Source: JAUMBM01 sp964441755 (lineage in GTDB: Bacteria > Bacteroidota > Bacteroidia > Chitinophagales > Saprospiraceae). From it: a stretch of 64,000 nucleotides of DNA. Made by a program: the position numbers and the translations under genes. This document shows positions 10,270-18,930 of the stretch, piece by piece. The notes beneath the pieces were generated by a model. It did no database searches and was not told where the DNA came from. It was given only the letters and a program-made list of their open reading frames with translations. Within the stretch, counting starts at the first letter, position 1, and each line of letters begins with the position of its first letter. The stretch lies in contig CAYTVG010000009.1 in assembly GCA_964441755.1 (NCBI GenBank), positions 1 to 64,000 on the forward strand, read 5' to 3'.

Positions 10270-12804
10270 ATGCTTAGCTATCTTTTTTATAAGTACATCA
10301 CACATAAATTTGCACTGCCGGATGCCATTGCCTTAGCAATTGAACTTCAATCGGCTGGATTGGCAGTACAGGGAGATATGTTACTCGCCTATGCGTGCAG
10401 ATTGGAGGGCAATCACGTGTTGCTCACGACCAACCCCTGGACAAATGGTAGTTGCTATGTTGCCCCTCTCCCACCCTTTGGAAGGCTACAAAATGGCGAT
10501 GTTTGGTTTGATACGGTAGAACTTACCCCTCACGTCCGTTTTCAGGATCTTTGGCTACCACTTTTTCCTGTATACAGATGGCAGTATATGGGATTTGTGC
10601 AAGCCAGTCATTATGCTGTGAGCAGTAAAAATTTTTCCCATTGTAACAAACATGATGACATTAACCATTACAATCTGTCGGACGGTAACCGTGAAACAGG
10701 ATTTGTTTTAGGACTTAGTGCCCTTGAGATTGCCACCTACTGTCATTGGTTTCAAAAATCTCCTTATTGTCCTGCCGAAACAACACATGCGTATTACGCC
10801 CAACAGCTAGCCTCAACAAAAATTGTATTAGCTGGCATTCCGCCACAGTGGGAATTACAGGGATTTTATCTTCGAATAGATTTATCAGCAGAAAACATTG
10901 TACCTCAATGGCAATCGATTCCAATGGACACTACTTCGTCGATTCACACAACAAAACAAAATCAATATCTCCCCATTTATGAAACAACCTTTGCCACTTC
11001 ACCTGACGCGGATCTCATGCGCAGTAGTAATAACCGAGGCCGCTTCCCTTTGGATTTAACCATACCTAATAATTCTCCACGACCAGTACCGCTGATACCA
11101 GCACCTTTGCAGGACAATCAGCGTAGCCTTAGCAGTGCATTCAAAGAATACCTCAGTTCAAATTTTTCTGAGCCTGCTGTTAAGCGTTTAATTTGCGCAC
11201 TTACAATTTGCGGATTTCATACTTATGTAAGCTGTCTAAAGATATTTTTCACGAGTATTGGCCCAAGTATTAAACCATTTGAAAAGGCCAACCGCCTATT
11301 TTCCGCCGGAACCACGTTCATTGGTTTTTATCCTCCTGAAAACCAAGCTCATGATAACGATGCTTGGTTCGATTTGACAGAACTAAGTCCTTTCCTACTA
11401 AGTGATGGAATATGGTATCCACTTAAACCTGTTTATTGGTGGCAGTTTGCCTGTTTTAAAAGCTGTACCTCTGATACTCAAAATTCGTCACCTTTAGATA
11501 TTGCCGGACATGTCACTGAACCAAGTCAATGGTTGCAGGCGCTGCCTGATTTGGCCGGTGATACACCCGTAGACCGCATCATGCTACCTGAGGCAATTGC
11601 TTATGCAAAATGGTTCGGTAAGAAGGTTTTTGATCCACTGACAGGTCCTGATAAGAATGCTCCGTTCAGTACCCTGCTCAGACCAGGCTGGCGACTTTGG
11701 TCCGCAGTGAATTTCGACGAGCAGTCTTCGTCTTTAGCGATGGCATTTGACCAATTCAATCGAAAACTCAACTATGATGATGTTTTTGATACTTCTTCCG
11801 ATACTATTCTTCCTTCTGCAAAATGGTTATTTCATCCCTTACTGCGTCATGAAAAAATCACTTTCGCTACAACAATTCATCATAATAAACTTGACAATCA
11901 AAAAGTAAATTCTTTATCCCGATCGGCGCCAAGGCAAATACATGCTAATGTGCACGACGAACAAAATAGCTCTCTTGGTTTGGCTAATGCTTTTACGGAC
12001 TATCTGCGTGACAGATCTAATAATATACATGCCCGAAATCTATGTGCACTGCTTGCTATAAATGGTTTTGAAGCATACGGCAGGTTGGTTGGTGAATACC
12101 TTCGAGCAGGATCTCCACAACTCCCGGTGAAGACCCAAAACAATCCATGGTCTGCTGCTGACTGTTATTTGGGACATTACCCTCCCAGTGAAGCTGAAAA
12201 TGAAACCGTATGGTTTGATGTAGTTGAACTTTCACCCTTAGTATATTTAGAACAGCGATGGATTCCTTTCAAGCCTGTATATACCTGGCAGTTTATTGCA
12301 TTCCTTCACTGCTGTAAATATACAATTTACGATGAATGGGAGTGTAAATACCGCATCGAAGGCATGGATAATAAGCTTGAATTACTCGAGTCGCTAAATC
12401 TTGTACAAGACCCTCTAAGTCCTGCCATCAGTATTCCGATAGAAGATGCACGCGCCTATGCCCGATGGTTCAATAAACAACTATACGATCCGTTTCTTAC
12501 TCCCGATTCCATACCTGAAAGGTACTCACTCGATCCCAGCTTCAAGTACCTGACCGACATCTTCCCTTCTCTTCCTGTATATGGTAGCTTAATTTTTGAT
12601 TCATCGAGCAAACAGTTCCTCTCCCAAGAAGACATAATAAGTGCGGATTTACAACCGTCAGAGCTGAGTGTTTACAGCTGTTATGAGCCACATGATGCAA
12701 TTTTTGCAACTTGTCCGGATGTTGTAACCGGGAAACTCATCCCCTTGGATTTTGAGCTGGAAAAAATCAAAAGCATAGCCTTGCTCAATCAGGCAGACCG
12801 TTAA
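10270..12804 (+). CDS. Three-repeat degenerate FGE-sulfatase-like protein
   Basis: 844 residues, no signal peptide or membrane helix seen, so probably cytoplasmic. It is built of three diverged copies with a period of about 285 residues. Each has a helical N-terminal part (LCALLAINGF in copy 3), a GHYPP / GFYPP strand, a VWFD.VELSP motif (W79, W366, W648), a P.KPVY.WQF.AF segment, and an AYA.WF.K..YDP helix. The last two elements resemble the first half of formylglycine-generating-enzyme (SUMF1/EgtB-like) domains; the C-terminal catalytic half with its paired cysteines and closing Arg is not evident, so enzymatic activity is doubtful. It lies 234 bp after the toxin-like gene on the same strand. 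An immunity or accessory role for that toxin is my inference from position; a free-standing housekeeping role is equally possible. The start is the first ATG of the frame. Confidence 0.6.
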   Translation: MLSYLFYKYITHKFALPDAIALAIELQSAGLAVQGDMLLAYACRLEGNHVLLTTNPWTNGSCYVAPLPPFGRLQNGDVWFDTVELTPHVRFQDLWLPLFPVYRWQYMGFVQASHYAVSSKNFSHCNKHDDINHYNLSDGNRETGFVLGLSALEIATYCHWFQKSPYCPAETTHAYYAQQLASTKIVLAGIPPQWELQGFYLRIDLSAENIVPQWQSIPMDTTSSIHTTKQNQYLPIYETTFATSPDADLMRSSNNRGRFPLDLTIPNNSPRPVPLIPAPLQDNQRSLSSAFKEYLSSNFSEPAVKRLICALTICGFHTYVSCLKIFFTSIGPSIKPFEKANRLFSAGTTFIGFYPPENQAHDNDAWFDLTELSPFLLSDGIWYPLKPVYWWQFACFKSCTSDTQNSSPLDIAGHVTEPSQWLQALPDLAGDTPVDRIMLPEAIAYAKWFGKKVFDPLTGPDKNAPFSTLLRPGWRLWSAVNFDEQSSSLAMAFDQFNRKLNYDDVFDTSSDTILPSAKWLFHPLLRHEKITFATTIHHNKLDNQKVNSLSRSAPRQIHANVHDEQNSSLGLANAFTDYLRDRSNNIHARNLCALLAINGFEAYGRLVGEYLRAGSPQLPVKTQNNPWSAADCYLGHYPPSEAENETVWFDVVELSPLVYLEQRWIPFKPVYTWQFIAFLHCCKYTIYDEWECKYRIEGMDNKLELLESLNLVQDPLSPAISIPIEDARAYARWFNKQLYDPFLTPDSIPERYSLDPSFKYLTDIFPSLPVYGSLIFDSSSKQFLSQEDIISADLQPSELSVYSCYEPHDAIFATCPDVVTGKLIPLDFELEKIKSIALLNQADR

Positions 12805-13378
12805 ATTTTCAATTGATTCACTGCACCTATAGCAGCATTAATCTGTAAAAGTATCTGTATCATTCCGTCTACAGATTCGCAAAATATCATAAAATAACCA
12901 ACGAGTTACGATTCAGAATGGTCAGGCGTATACAAGATATTTTCATCAAGTCCCCAAAATCACATCCAGCTTAGACATCAACTATTCAGTCGCATAAACC
13001 GGTGATACTTGTTCAAAAAAAATGTACAAATAAACCCTTCTTTGTATGGCCGGTGGAAATTCGATTGCGCTGTGACTTTTCTTATCAAAGGATTCAAATT
13101 TTTCAAAAAAAATTATATAATCATATCACTGTCAAAATAATAAAATGAACTCTATACTTGTTTTGAGGATTTATTTTCAGTCAAAATACAAAGAAAATAT
13201 CAAATGAGTAAAAAACAGCAACAAAAAAGTAATTAACGATTCCTCTCCGCACATAATAATACACCTACTGTTGTTACACCATTGTTTGGTAAAATGAAGG
13301 CGCACGCATTGATGCAACGCGAAGTAAATGGCTAGGTATTGATTTTAGGACAATATATGCCCGGCCACGATCGTTTGT
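12805..13378. other. Long AT-rich intergenic region without a recognisable gene
   Basis: About 600 bp separate the accessory block from truA. The stretch is AT-rich with many A and T runs. I see no convincing ORF, tRNA or rRNA. A 7-bp inverted repeat (AATCTGT at 12840-12846, ACAGATT at 12871-12877) follows the 844-residue gene but has no T-run, so it is not called a terminator. The only clear signal is the promoter box just before truA. The region marks the right edge of the accessory block. Confidence 0.6.
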
Positions 13379-13386
13379 TACCTTTG
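13379..13386 (+). promoter_or_regulatory. Promoter -7 box (TACCTTTG) for truA
   Basis: TACCTTTG is an exact match to the Bacteroidota -7 consensus TAnnTTTG and lies 19 bp before the truA ATG, giving a very short leader. No good TTTG -33 element is found at the usual distance. Confidence 0.55.
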
Positions 13387-13405
13387 CCTGTGAAAAATTG
13401 TTTAC

Positions 13406-14161
13406 ATGCGTTACTTCATTCATTTGGCTTACAATGGTGCCAAATACAGTGGCTGGCAAAAACAACCTTTGTCCGGAAGTGTGCAGGAGACACTGGAAAA
13501 CACTTTCTCAACCATTCTGTCAATGCCCATAGAGATTGTGGGATGCGGTCGCACCGATGCAGGAGTTCATGCCCGCAACTATTTCGCTCATTTTGATTTT
13601 GATGGTATCTTTCCAGAGGCTTTTATACGCAGGGCAAACAAATTTCTACCAGTGGATATAGTGATCTACGATATTATCCCTGTTGCTGCAGCGGCACATG
13701 CCCGATTTGATGCCTATCACCGTGCCTACGAATATCATATCAGCCTGCGGAAGGATCCATTCAGGCAACATACTGCCTGGTTTTACCCGTTTGGCGACAG
13801 GCTGGCATTGGAGCGTATGGAAGAGGCTGCCAACCTATTGCTCAACTATTCCCATTTTTATACGTTCTGCAAGTCCGGTTCTGATGCCAAAACTATGGCA
13901 TGCCAGCTCTATCAATCTTACTGGGTAAAGGAAAGTGACAACCTGGTTTTCCACATAGCCGCCAACCGATTTCTAAGGGGTATGGTACGACTGATTGTGG
14001 GTATGTGCCTTTCAGTCGGGAGTGGTCAGATTTCCCTGGTTGAAGTTCGCGAGGCACTCGACAAGCAGCAATGGCTGGCAAAGAGTGTAAGTGTTCCACC
14101 TGAAGGTCTATTTCTGACGGAAGTACGTTATCCTACAGCTATTTTCTCAGATATAGCCTGA
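13406..14161 (+). CDS. truA: tRNA pseudouridine synthase A
   Basis: 251 residues, the usual length for TruA, which converts uridines 38-40 of the tRNA anticodon stem-loop to pseudouridine in the cytoplasm. The signature GCGRTDAGVHA carries the catalytic aspartate (D51); the N-terminal strand YFIHLAYNGAKYSGWQ and the later RFLRGMVRLIVG segment are also typical. The ATG at 13406 sits 19 bp after a consensus -7 box and starts the conserved fold directly. It is followed by 175 bp of AT-rich spacer before gmhA on the same strand, so the two may or may not share a transcript. Confidence 0.96.
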   Translation: MRYFIHLAYNGAKYSGWQKQPLSGSVQETLENTFSTILSMPIEIVGCGRTDAGVHARNYFAHFDFDGIFPEAFIRRANKFLPVDIVIYDIIPVAAAAHARFDAYHRAYEYHISLRKDPFRQHTAWFYPFGDRLALERMEEAANLLLNYSHFYTFCKSGSDAKTMACQLYQSYWVKESDNLVFHIAANRFLRGMVRLIVGMCLSVGSGQISLVEVREALDKQQWLAKSVSVPPEGLFLTEVRYPTAIFSDIA

Positions 14162-14336
14162 TGAACCAACGGTCTAAATTTTACCATTTCACCGCCCTAT
14201 ATAATTTTTTTCTTTTGTTAATGGTCGTGGATTTTCATCTTATTACGCTCCATGATCAGACCAGTCAATAAATTGAACCACTTCGATTGATCAGTATTAT
14301 TCACTATATCATACTAATTTTTTAGCTCAAGTCGCC

Positions 14337-14933
14337 ATGTCAATATCAATCACCAGCATCATCCAGTCAAGTATCGATACCAAAATACAAATAATGCAAA
14401 ATGAAGAGCTACTGAACCGCGTCAGCGAACTTGCCCGGGAAACAAGCAGTTGTTTCCGGCAAGGAAGGAAGCTCCTACTGTGTGGTAATGGTGGCAGTGC
14501 AGCAGACGCCCAGCATCTGGCAGCCGAACTCAGTGGCAGGTTTTACCTCAACAGACCCCCGCTGCCTGCTGAAGCACTGCATGTAAATACTTCCTTTCTC
14601 ACTGCCGTAGCCAATGATTATGGTTATGATCAGGTGTATGCAAGAATGACAGAAGCGATCGGACAAAGAGGTGATTTTCTATGGGCGTTTTCAACCTCCG
14701 GCAACTCACCCAATATTCTTCTCGCTATAGAAAAAGCCCGTTCGATTGGCATGAAAATTGCCGGATTTACGGGTAGTCAAGGAGGTAAAATGGCGAATAT
14801 GTGTGATTGGCTTATCAACATCCCATCCAATGACACCCCCAGGATACAGGAAAGTCATATTATGATCGGCCATATTCTTTGCGAGTGGATAGAAAAAGAG
14901 CTGTTCCTTTGGAAAGGAGATATCATAGCCTGA
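14337..14933 (+). CDS. gmhA: D-sedoheptulose-7-phosphate isomerase (SIS domain)
   Basis: 198-residue SIS-domain protein of the GmhA family, which makes D-glycero-D-manno-heptose 7-phosphate, the first step towards ADP-heptose for lipopolysaccharide inner core or glycoprotein sugars. The phosphosugar-binding segments CGNGGSAADAQHLAAEL (with SGRF) and FSTSGNSPNILLAIEKA are intact, as are ALHVNTSFLTAVANDYGYD and ESHIMIGHILCE near the C-terminus. No other heptose gene is in the window. The gene runs convergently into the yceI-like gene and the two share the long hairpin at 15041-15105. A relative with another phosphosugar substrate cannot be excluded, but the motifs favour GmhA. Confidence 0.9.
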   Translation: MSISITSIIQSSIDTKIQIMQNEELLNRVSELARETSSCFRQGRKLLLCGNGGSAADAQHLAAELSGRFYLNRPPLPAEALHVNTSFLTAVANDYGYDQVYARMTEAIGQRGDFLWAFSTSGNSPNILLAIEKARSIGMKIAGFTGSQGGKMANMCDWLINIPSNDTPRIQESHIMIGHILCEWIEKELFLWKGDIIA

Positions 14934-15040
14934 TTTTCGGCTGTACATTTTAGGCAGGCCGTATACCATGTATGCTATTAAGAGCAGCTATTACACATAG
15001 TACATCCCTCGAAAACTATTGGCAGTTGAGGCTACTTTAC

Positions 15041-15105
15041 ACATCAAACAGGATCGCCTTTTATGATTGGTATGAAGAATCATAAAAGGCGATCCTGTTT
15101 GATGT
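15041..15105. terminator. Bidirectional terminator: 28-bp perfect stem, 9-nt loop
   Basis: Left arm 15041-15068 and right arm 15078-15105 are perfect reverse complements; the loop is GGTATGAAG. It lies between the convergent gmhA (+) and yceI-like (-) genes, where a shared terminator is expected. The stem is unusually long and perfect for an intrinsic terminator and contains AT-rich inner and GC-rich central parts. Confidence 0.8.
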
Positions 15106-15153
15106 ATAATATCGAAATTTCTATTTCCCCAAAATACTCAACTTGACGACAAT

Positions 15154-15684
15154 TTATTGCTTTACCATCTCCACCAGAATCTGCAGTTTCACAGCATCTG
15201 AAACAACAATGCTACCAGCTTCCGTCACAGCATCCCACTGAAGCCCAAACTCCTTGCGATTGATCTCTCCATTTAATTCAAAACCAGCCCGTACCAAGCC
15301 CCATGGATCGGTCGCAACACCGCCGAAATCAGCGTTTAAACGCACAGGCTTAGTAAGCCCGCGAATAGTCAAATCTCCTTCCAGTACATAGCCACCATTG
15401 CCATCCGGTTTCATACCAGTGCTCTTGAAAGTCATTTTCGGATGGTTCTCCGCATCAAAAAAATCAGCACTCTTCAGGTGACCATCACGCTGCTCATTAC
15501 GTGTATTGATGCTGTCTATTGAAGCCTCGAAGCTCACAGAAGCCGTTGAAAAATCTTCACCTTCTGTCTCTGCCGTAGCATTAAAGCTGCCGAAAGTTCC
15601 TGTCACAGTTGAAATCATCATGTGACGAACCTTGAAGTTGATTTCTGAATGCGATGCATCTATCGCCCATTGTGTCTTTGACAT
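15154..15684 (-). CDS. YceI-family polyisoprenoid-binding-like protein
   Basis: 176 residues in the YceI lipocalin-like family. The hallmarks are a W.ID..HS.I.F.VRHM start, TGTFGSF, the SI.T.N..RDGHLKSADFFD motif, a GDLTIRGLTKPV strand and GLQW near the end. The fold is a beta barrel that binds long isoprenoid chains in characterised members; the ligand here is unknown. I start at the ATG at 15684 (MSKTQWAID), where the conserved fold begins; an in-frame ATG at 15729 would add 15 unconserved residues. No signal peptide is seen with the chosen start, so a cytoplasmic location is likely, unlike periplasmic E. coli YceI. A near-consensus -7 box (AACCTTTG on the minus strand, 15740-15747) lies upstream. 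Confidence 0.9.
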   Translation of the reverse strand: MSKTQWAIDASHSEINFKVRHMMISTVTGTFGSFNATAETEGEDFSTASVSFEASIDSINTRNEQRDGHLKSADFFDAENHPKMTFKSTGMKPDGNGGYVLEGDLTIRGLTKPVRLNADFGGVATDPWGLVRAGFELNGEINRKEFGLQWDAVTEAGSIVVSDAVKLQILVEMVKQ

Positions 15685-15798
15685 ATCTGATATTGAATTT
15701 TGATGTAACGAATAATGATGTAAATACATTTAATACTGGCAAAGGTTTAGGAATGAGCCGTCTTTTTTCATCAAAATAAAAATTCGCCAACCAATCAC

Positions 15799-15806
15799 TA
15801 CCTTTG
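15799..15806 (+). promoter_or_regulatory. Promoter -7 box (TACCTTTG) for the M14 peptidase gene
   Basis: Exact TAnnTTTG match 12 bp before the ATG at 15819, the same box as in front of truA. Transcription would start almost at the start codon. Confidence 0.55.
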
Positions 15807-15818
15807 CAATAAAAACGC

Positions 15819-17330
15819 ATGGCTTTTCGCACAACTATTCTAGCTTTCCTGCTCCTGATTACTTCGGGCTGCCTTCAGGCGCAGCAATCGCCAGAAGAAA
15901 CAACGGCAGCTCAAGTCCCGACCATTTCGTTTTCTACGGAAGCCTATGCGAATATCTGGCCTAAGTACCAGGAGAGATCGCTCACCCATCGGCGCTTCAA
16001 ACATAAAGACATAGTGCCTTTGATCCAGAGCCTCCCGGCATCTTTCAAACAATCGGTAGCAGGTCAATCAATTGAAGGTCGCGATATATACAAGATTACC
16101 ATTGGCAACGGACCTACCAAGGTACTTCTGTGGTCTCAGATGCATGGAGACGAACCTACAGCTACTGCGGCTCTTTTCGATATTTTCCGATTTTTAAGTG
16201 CCAACGATCAGTACAATGAGCTCCGACAGTTGTTGCTCAACCAACTTACGTTGGTATTCATCCCTATGCTCAACCCCGACGGAGCTGAGCGCTACGAGCG
16301 TCGCAATGCACTTGGGATTGATCTCAACAGGGATGCACTGCGACGTGTAAGTCCCGAATCGCGCATACTCAAGCAGGTGCGCGACGAACTAGCTGCTGAC
16401 TGGGGATTTAACCTACACGATCAAAACAGGTACTACAGCGCTGGTTTTCCCTCTGAGCAGACAGCCAGCTTATCATTTCTTGCACCTCCTATCAATTTTC
16501 AAAAGGATATCAACGACACACGCCGAAATGCCATGCAACTAATTGCACTATTACACGATGCACTCAAACCGCTGGCAGGCGGTCGCATGGGTCGTTACAG
16601 CGATGATTTTGAACCCCGTGCCTTTGGGGACAACATGCAGATCTGGGGAACCCGTACCATTCTGGTTGAATCAGGAGGCTACCCTGACGACCCCGAGCGT
16701 CAGCAGGTACGAAAACTAAATTTCGCTCTGCTTCTCACAGCACTGGAAGCCATTGCACAGAAGCAATTTGCAGATTATGACACACGAAGCTATGATGAGC
16801 TCCCGCTCAATGGCAGTTCCAATTTTCACGACCTCCTAATCCGCGAGTTAGAAGTAACCCTGGAAGGAAAACCCTACCTCATAGATCTGGCCTGGCGGCA
16901 TACAGAAGTCAGCTATCGCGGTGCACAGGCTTATTACAATAAGGGAACAATTTCGGAAGCCGGAGATCTAAGCTACTTCAGCGCATATTCGGAACTAGCT
17001 CCCATGGGGCTCAAACTCAGCTTTGCCAAGGTATACCCCACTGTTATAGCTGACGCCAATGCGCTCAGGGAACTGGATCCGACAGCTCTTCTTAAGGAGG
17101 GATATGGCGTTGTTCGACTGCAACGTACACCATCTCCACAAAAACGTGATCGACTGCCATTGCTCATTATTGGACCTGACGGGAGCTACGACCAAAGCTG
17201 GAGGCAGGGTGCCAACCCTCCTGTATTACTGCGCGACAGCACCAATGAAGTCAGGTATGCCGTCATCAATGGATTTTTATTTGATCTAAGCAATCTCGAC
17301 TCATCTCAATGGCGGACGCTCGGACAATAG
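15819..17330 (+). CDS. Secreted M14-family zinc carboxypeptidase
   Basis: 503 residues with an N-terminal signal sequence (MAFRTTILAFLLLITSGC); the Cys could make it a lipoprotein, though signal peptidase I cleavage near LQAQ is also possible. The M14 zinc ligands are visible as H109-G-D-E112 and H200 (FNLHDQN); NPDG and DLNRD carry the substrate-binding Asn-Arg, and E284 in LVESGGY is the likely catalytic glutamate. The family removes C-terminal residues from peptides or cleaves cell wall peptides; the substrate here is not predictable. About 150 residues after the catalytic domain have no assigned function. A hypothetical secreted protein gene follows after 39 bp and may be co-transcribed. 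Confidence 0.88.
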   Translation: MAFRTTILAFLLLITSGCLQAQQSPEETTAAQVPTISFSTEAYANIWPKYQERSLTHRRFKHKDIVPLIQSLPASFKQSVAGQSIEGRDIYKITIGNGPTKVLLWSQMHGDEPTATAALFDIFRFLSANDQYNELRQLLLNQLTLVFIPMLNPDGAERYERRNALGIDLNRDALRRVSPESRILKQVRDELAADWGFNLHDQNRYYSAGFPSEQTASLSFLAPPINFQKDINDTRRNAMQLIALLHDALKPLAGGRMGRYSDDFEPRAFGDNMQIWGTRTILVESGGYPDDPERQQVRKLNFALLLTALEAIAQKQFADYDTRSYDELPLNGSSNFHDLLIRELEVTLEGKPYLIDLAWRHTEVSYRGAQAYYNKGTISEAGDLSYFSAYSELAPMGLKLSFAKVYPTVIADANALRELDPTALLKEGYGVVRLQRTPSPQKRDRLPLLIIGPDGSYDQSWRQGANPPVLLRDSTNEVRYAVINGFLFDLSNLDSSQWRTLGQ

Positions 17331-17369
17331 AATGATATATTTTTTTTCATATCCTGAAAATAACTAAAC

Positions 17370-17984
17370 ATGCATCTTTTGCGGCTTAGCATTGTACTTA
17401 TCATCTTTCTTTCCTGCTCATGTCTGCAACAGCATGGTCTCCTTGCCCAACAAAAAGGCAATCTCCCAGCCTGTGAAATAGCTTCCAGGGAAGTAGATCC
17501 CTTTGATAGTCTGCTTACGATAGCCTCTAAGACCGTCTCATTGGGAATGCTGATACCCAGTCTTTACGAAGAAGCTGATGGTCCCAAGCTCATTGAAGAA
17601 GCCAAAGCCATCGTAACATTTACCCAAAATGACAGTATTGATTGCTTCTTTCTGCATATTGTAATGCCTGAATATACCCTACAGCCAATTGAACAAGGAT
17701 TCAACGTTAAAGCGATTATTGATGATACTACCGTCGTATCTTTCCTCAACTTCCCTGACCAAGGGCAGTTTGACCGAAAAACGCTGATGCACACCTACCA
17801 ACACTCCTGTGTCATCCCTTTGGATATGTACTACAGACTTGCTTATCAGAAAATCACCAAAATCAGAATAGAATACACACGCCACCGCCGAACCTTTGCC
17901 TTATCGGAAGAACAACAGCTGGCTCTGCGCAGGGCATTTCAGTGTGTAGGTATCGCAGCTGGCCTTTATCCGCAAAAGTCCTGA
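17370..17984 (+). CDS. Hypothetical secreted or lipoprotein
   Basis: 204 residues, not recognised. The N-terminus has a hydrophobic signal (LLRLSIVLIIFLSCSCLQQ) with cysteines that could act as a lipobox. The rest is a mixed alpha/beta globular sequence with no known motif; a run such as KITKIRIEYTRHRRTF suggests beta strands. It follows the M14 peptidase by 39 bp on the same strand and is probably in its operon, so it may act in the same extracytoplasmic process. After the stop a CTGTTT/AAACAG inverted repeat precedes and overlaps the promoter of the next gene. Confidence 0.65.
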   Translation: MHLLRLSIVLIIFLSCSCLQQHGLLAQQKGNLPACEIASREVDPFDSLLTIASKTVSLGMLIPSLYEEADGPKLIEEAKAIVTFTQNDSIDCFFLHIVMPEYTLQPIEQGFNVKAIIDDTTVVSFLNFPDQGQFDRKTLMHTYQHSCVIPLDMYYRLAYQKITKIRIEYTRHRRTFALSEEQQLALRRAFQCVGIAAGLYPQKS

Positions 17985-18013
17985 TGAATTAAAAACAAAA
18001 AATTAGCCATCTG

Positions 18014-18044
18014 TTTGTTTTGTAAAACAGATTATTTATTTTTG
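18014..18044 (+). promoter_or_regulatory. Full Bacteroidota promoter TTTG-N19-TATTTTTG
   Basis: TTTG at 18014-18017, 19-bp spacer, TATTTTTG at 18037-18044: both elements match the Bacteroidota consensus at ideal spacing. The expected start of transcription is near 18051, 15 nt before the TTG start of the next gene. A CTGTTT-N8-AAACAG inverted repeat (18011-18030) overlaps the -33 element and could be an operator. Confidence 0.65.
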
Positions 18045-18065
18045 TAGTCAGTAATTGTCTCTGCT

Positions 18066-18635
18066 TTGACCACGTTACAGGCAATTCACTTGACCCTTAC
18101 GGCCTTGTACGACGATTTCTATGAAGTCAACGCGTTGCACATGCAGGAAAAGGAAAGGGCAATCAGTCCCATCGGCAGACCCATTTTTGTAGCCAGTTAC
18201 CGTCCTCCTGAGGAGGTCTCCCTTTCTATGTCCGGGGAAGAGAAAACACCTAAGGAAGAAATTACCCGTGCTCCCTTTAGAAAAAATTTCCCCCCGGCGG
18301 ACGCACAAGGTCTGGACGGCACTTCTGACGGTTACGAATACCAAACGATTTTTGCAGGATCAAGTCTTGAACATTCATTTGAGATGATACGTGCATTCCT
18401 TCGGGAAGAAGGCTATACCGATGTGCCACTTCCTCGTAATGCGGATGAATTACAGCGCTTCAGACTACCTACCCGCAACCGACAAATACTGCTATTTGAA
18501 GACAACGGCTACGTACACAATCCTGTGAAAATACTATTCCCTCTGGACAGACGCAAAAAAAATGCTCTCATCCTTTGCATCTACAATGAAGCCGACCCCG
18601 ATCATCTGTTGAAATTTCACGGGATACTTATCTGA
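18066..18635 (+). CDS. Hypothetical protein, TTG start
   Basis: 189 residues, not recognised. The reading frame opens with TTG at 18066, placed 15 nt after the expected transcription start of a perfect promoter; the first in-frame ATG is at 18141 (MQEKERAIS) and would lose 25 residues, so the start is uncertain. The C-terminal half is the better ordered part: FEMIRAFLREEGYTDV looks helical, then PTRNRQILLFEDNGYVHNP and KNALILCIYNEADPDHLLKF look like alternating strands. No signal peptide or membrane helix. It is flanked by its own promoter and by a 295-bp gene-free stretch, so it is probably transcribed alone. Confidence 0.6.
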   Translation: MTTLQAIHLTLTALYDDFYEVNALHMQEKERAISPIGRPIFVASYRPPEEVSLSMSGEEKTPKEEITRAPFRKNFPPADAQGLDGTSDGYEYQTIFAGSSLEHSFEMIRAFLREEGYTDVPLPRNADELQRFRLPTRNRQILLFEDNGYVHNPVKILFPLDRRKKNALILCIYNEADPDHLLKFHGILI

Positions 18636-18636
18636 T

Positions 18637-18721
18637 AAATTGCATATAACACGAAATGACAATTGAATAAACTACTCAGCAACAGCTATACACACACCTG
18701 ACAAATTACATTTAACACGAA
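18637..18721 (+). repeat. Pair of 19-bp direct repeats
   Basis: AAATTGCATATAACACGAA (18637-18655) and AAATTACATTTAACACGAA (18703-18721) agree at 17 of 19 positions, 66 bp apart, directly after the stop codon of the 189-residue gene. They could be the remains of a small duplication or of an element insertion. No function is evident. Confidence 0.5.
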
Positions 18722-18764
18722 GGACCTGCCGCAAGATGTCTTAACTAACATCAACGACAGGTCC
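18722..18764. repeat. Imperfect inverted repeat downstream of the second direct repeat
   Basis: GGACCTGCCG (18722-18731) pairs with CGACAGGTCC (18755-18764) with one mismatch, and inside it GATGT (18735-18739) pairs with ACATC (18748-18752). There is no T-run, so it is an RNA hairpin or mobile-element relic rather than a clear terminator. The rest of 18636-18930 shows nothing else. Confidence 0.45.
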
Positions 18765-18930
18765 CTCCCAATGTATGCAGAGCAAATTCGGAGTTCACTC
18801 TCCGAAACACAGGCAATTATCCAGCTTACAGAACAATTCACCTGACGCTGATTGCCAGACTAGTCCGGGCGCAAATTAAAGTGACAGTTCATTATCGTCT
18901 GCGGCAAGTAATCCCGAAAAGTCTAAAGTC

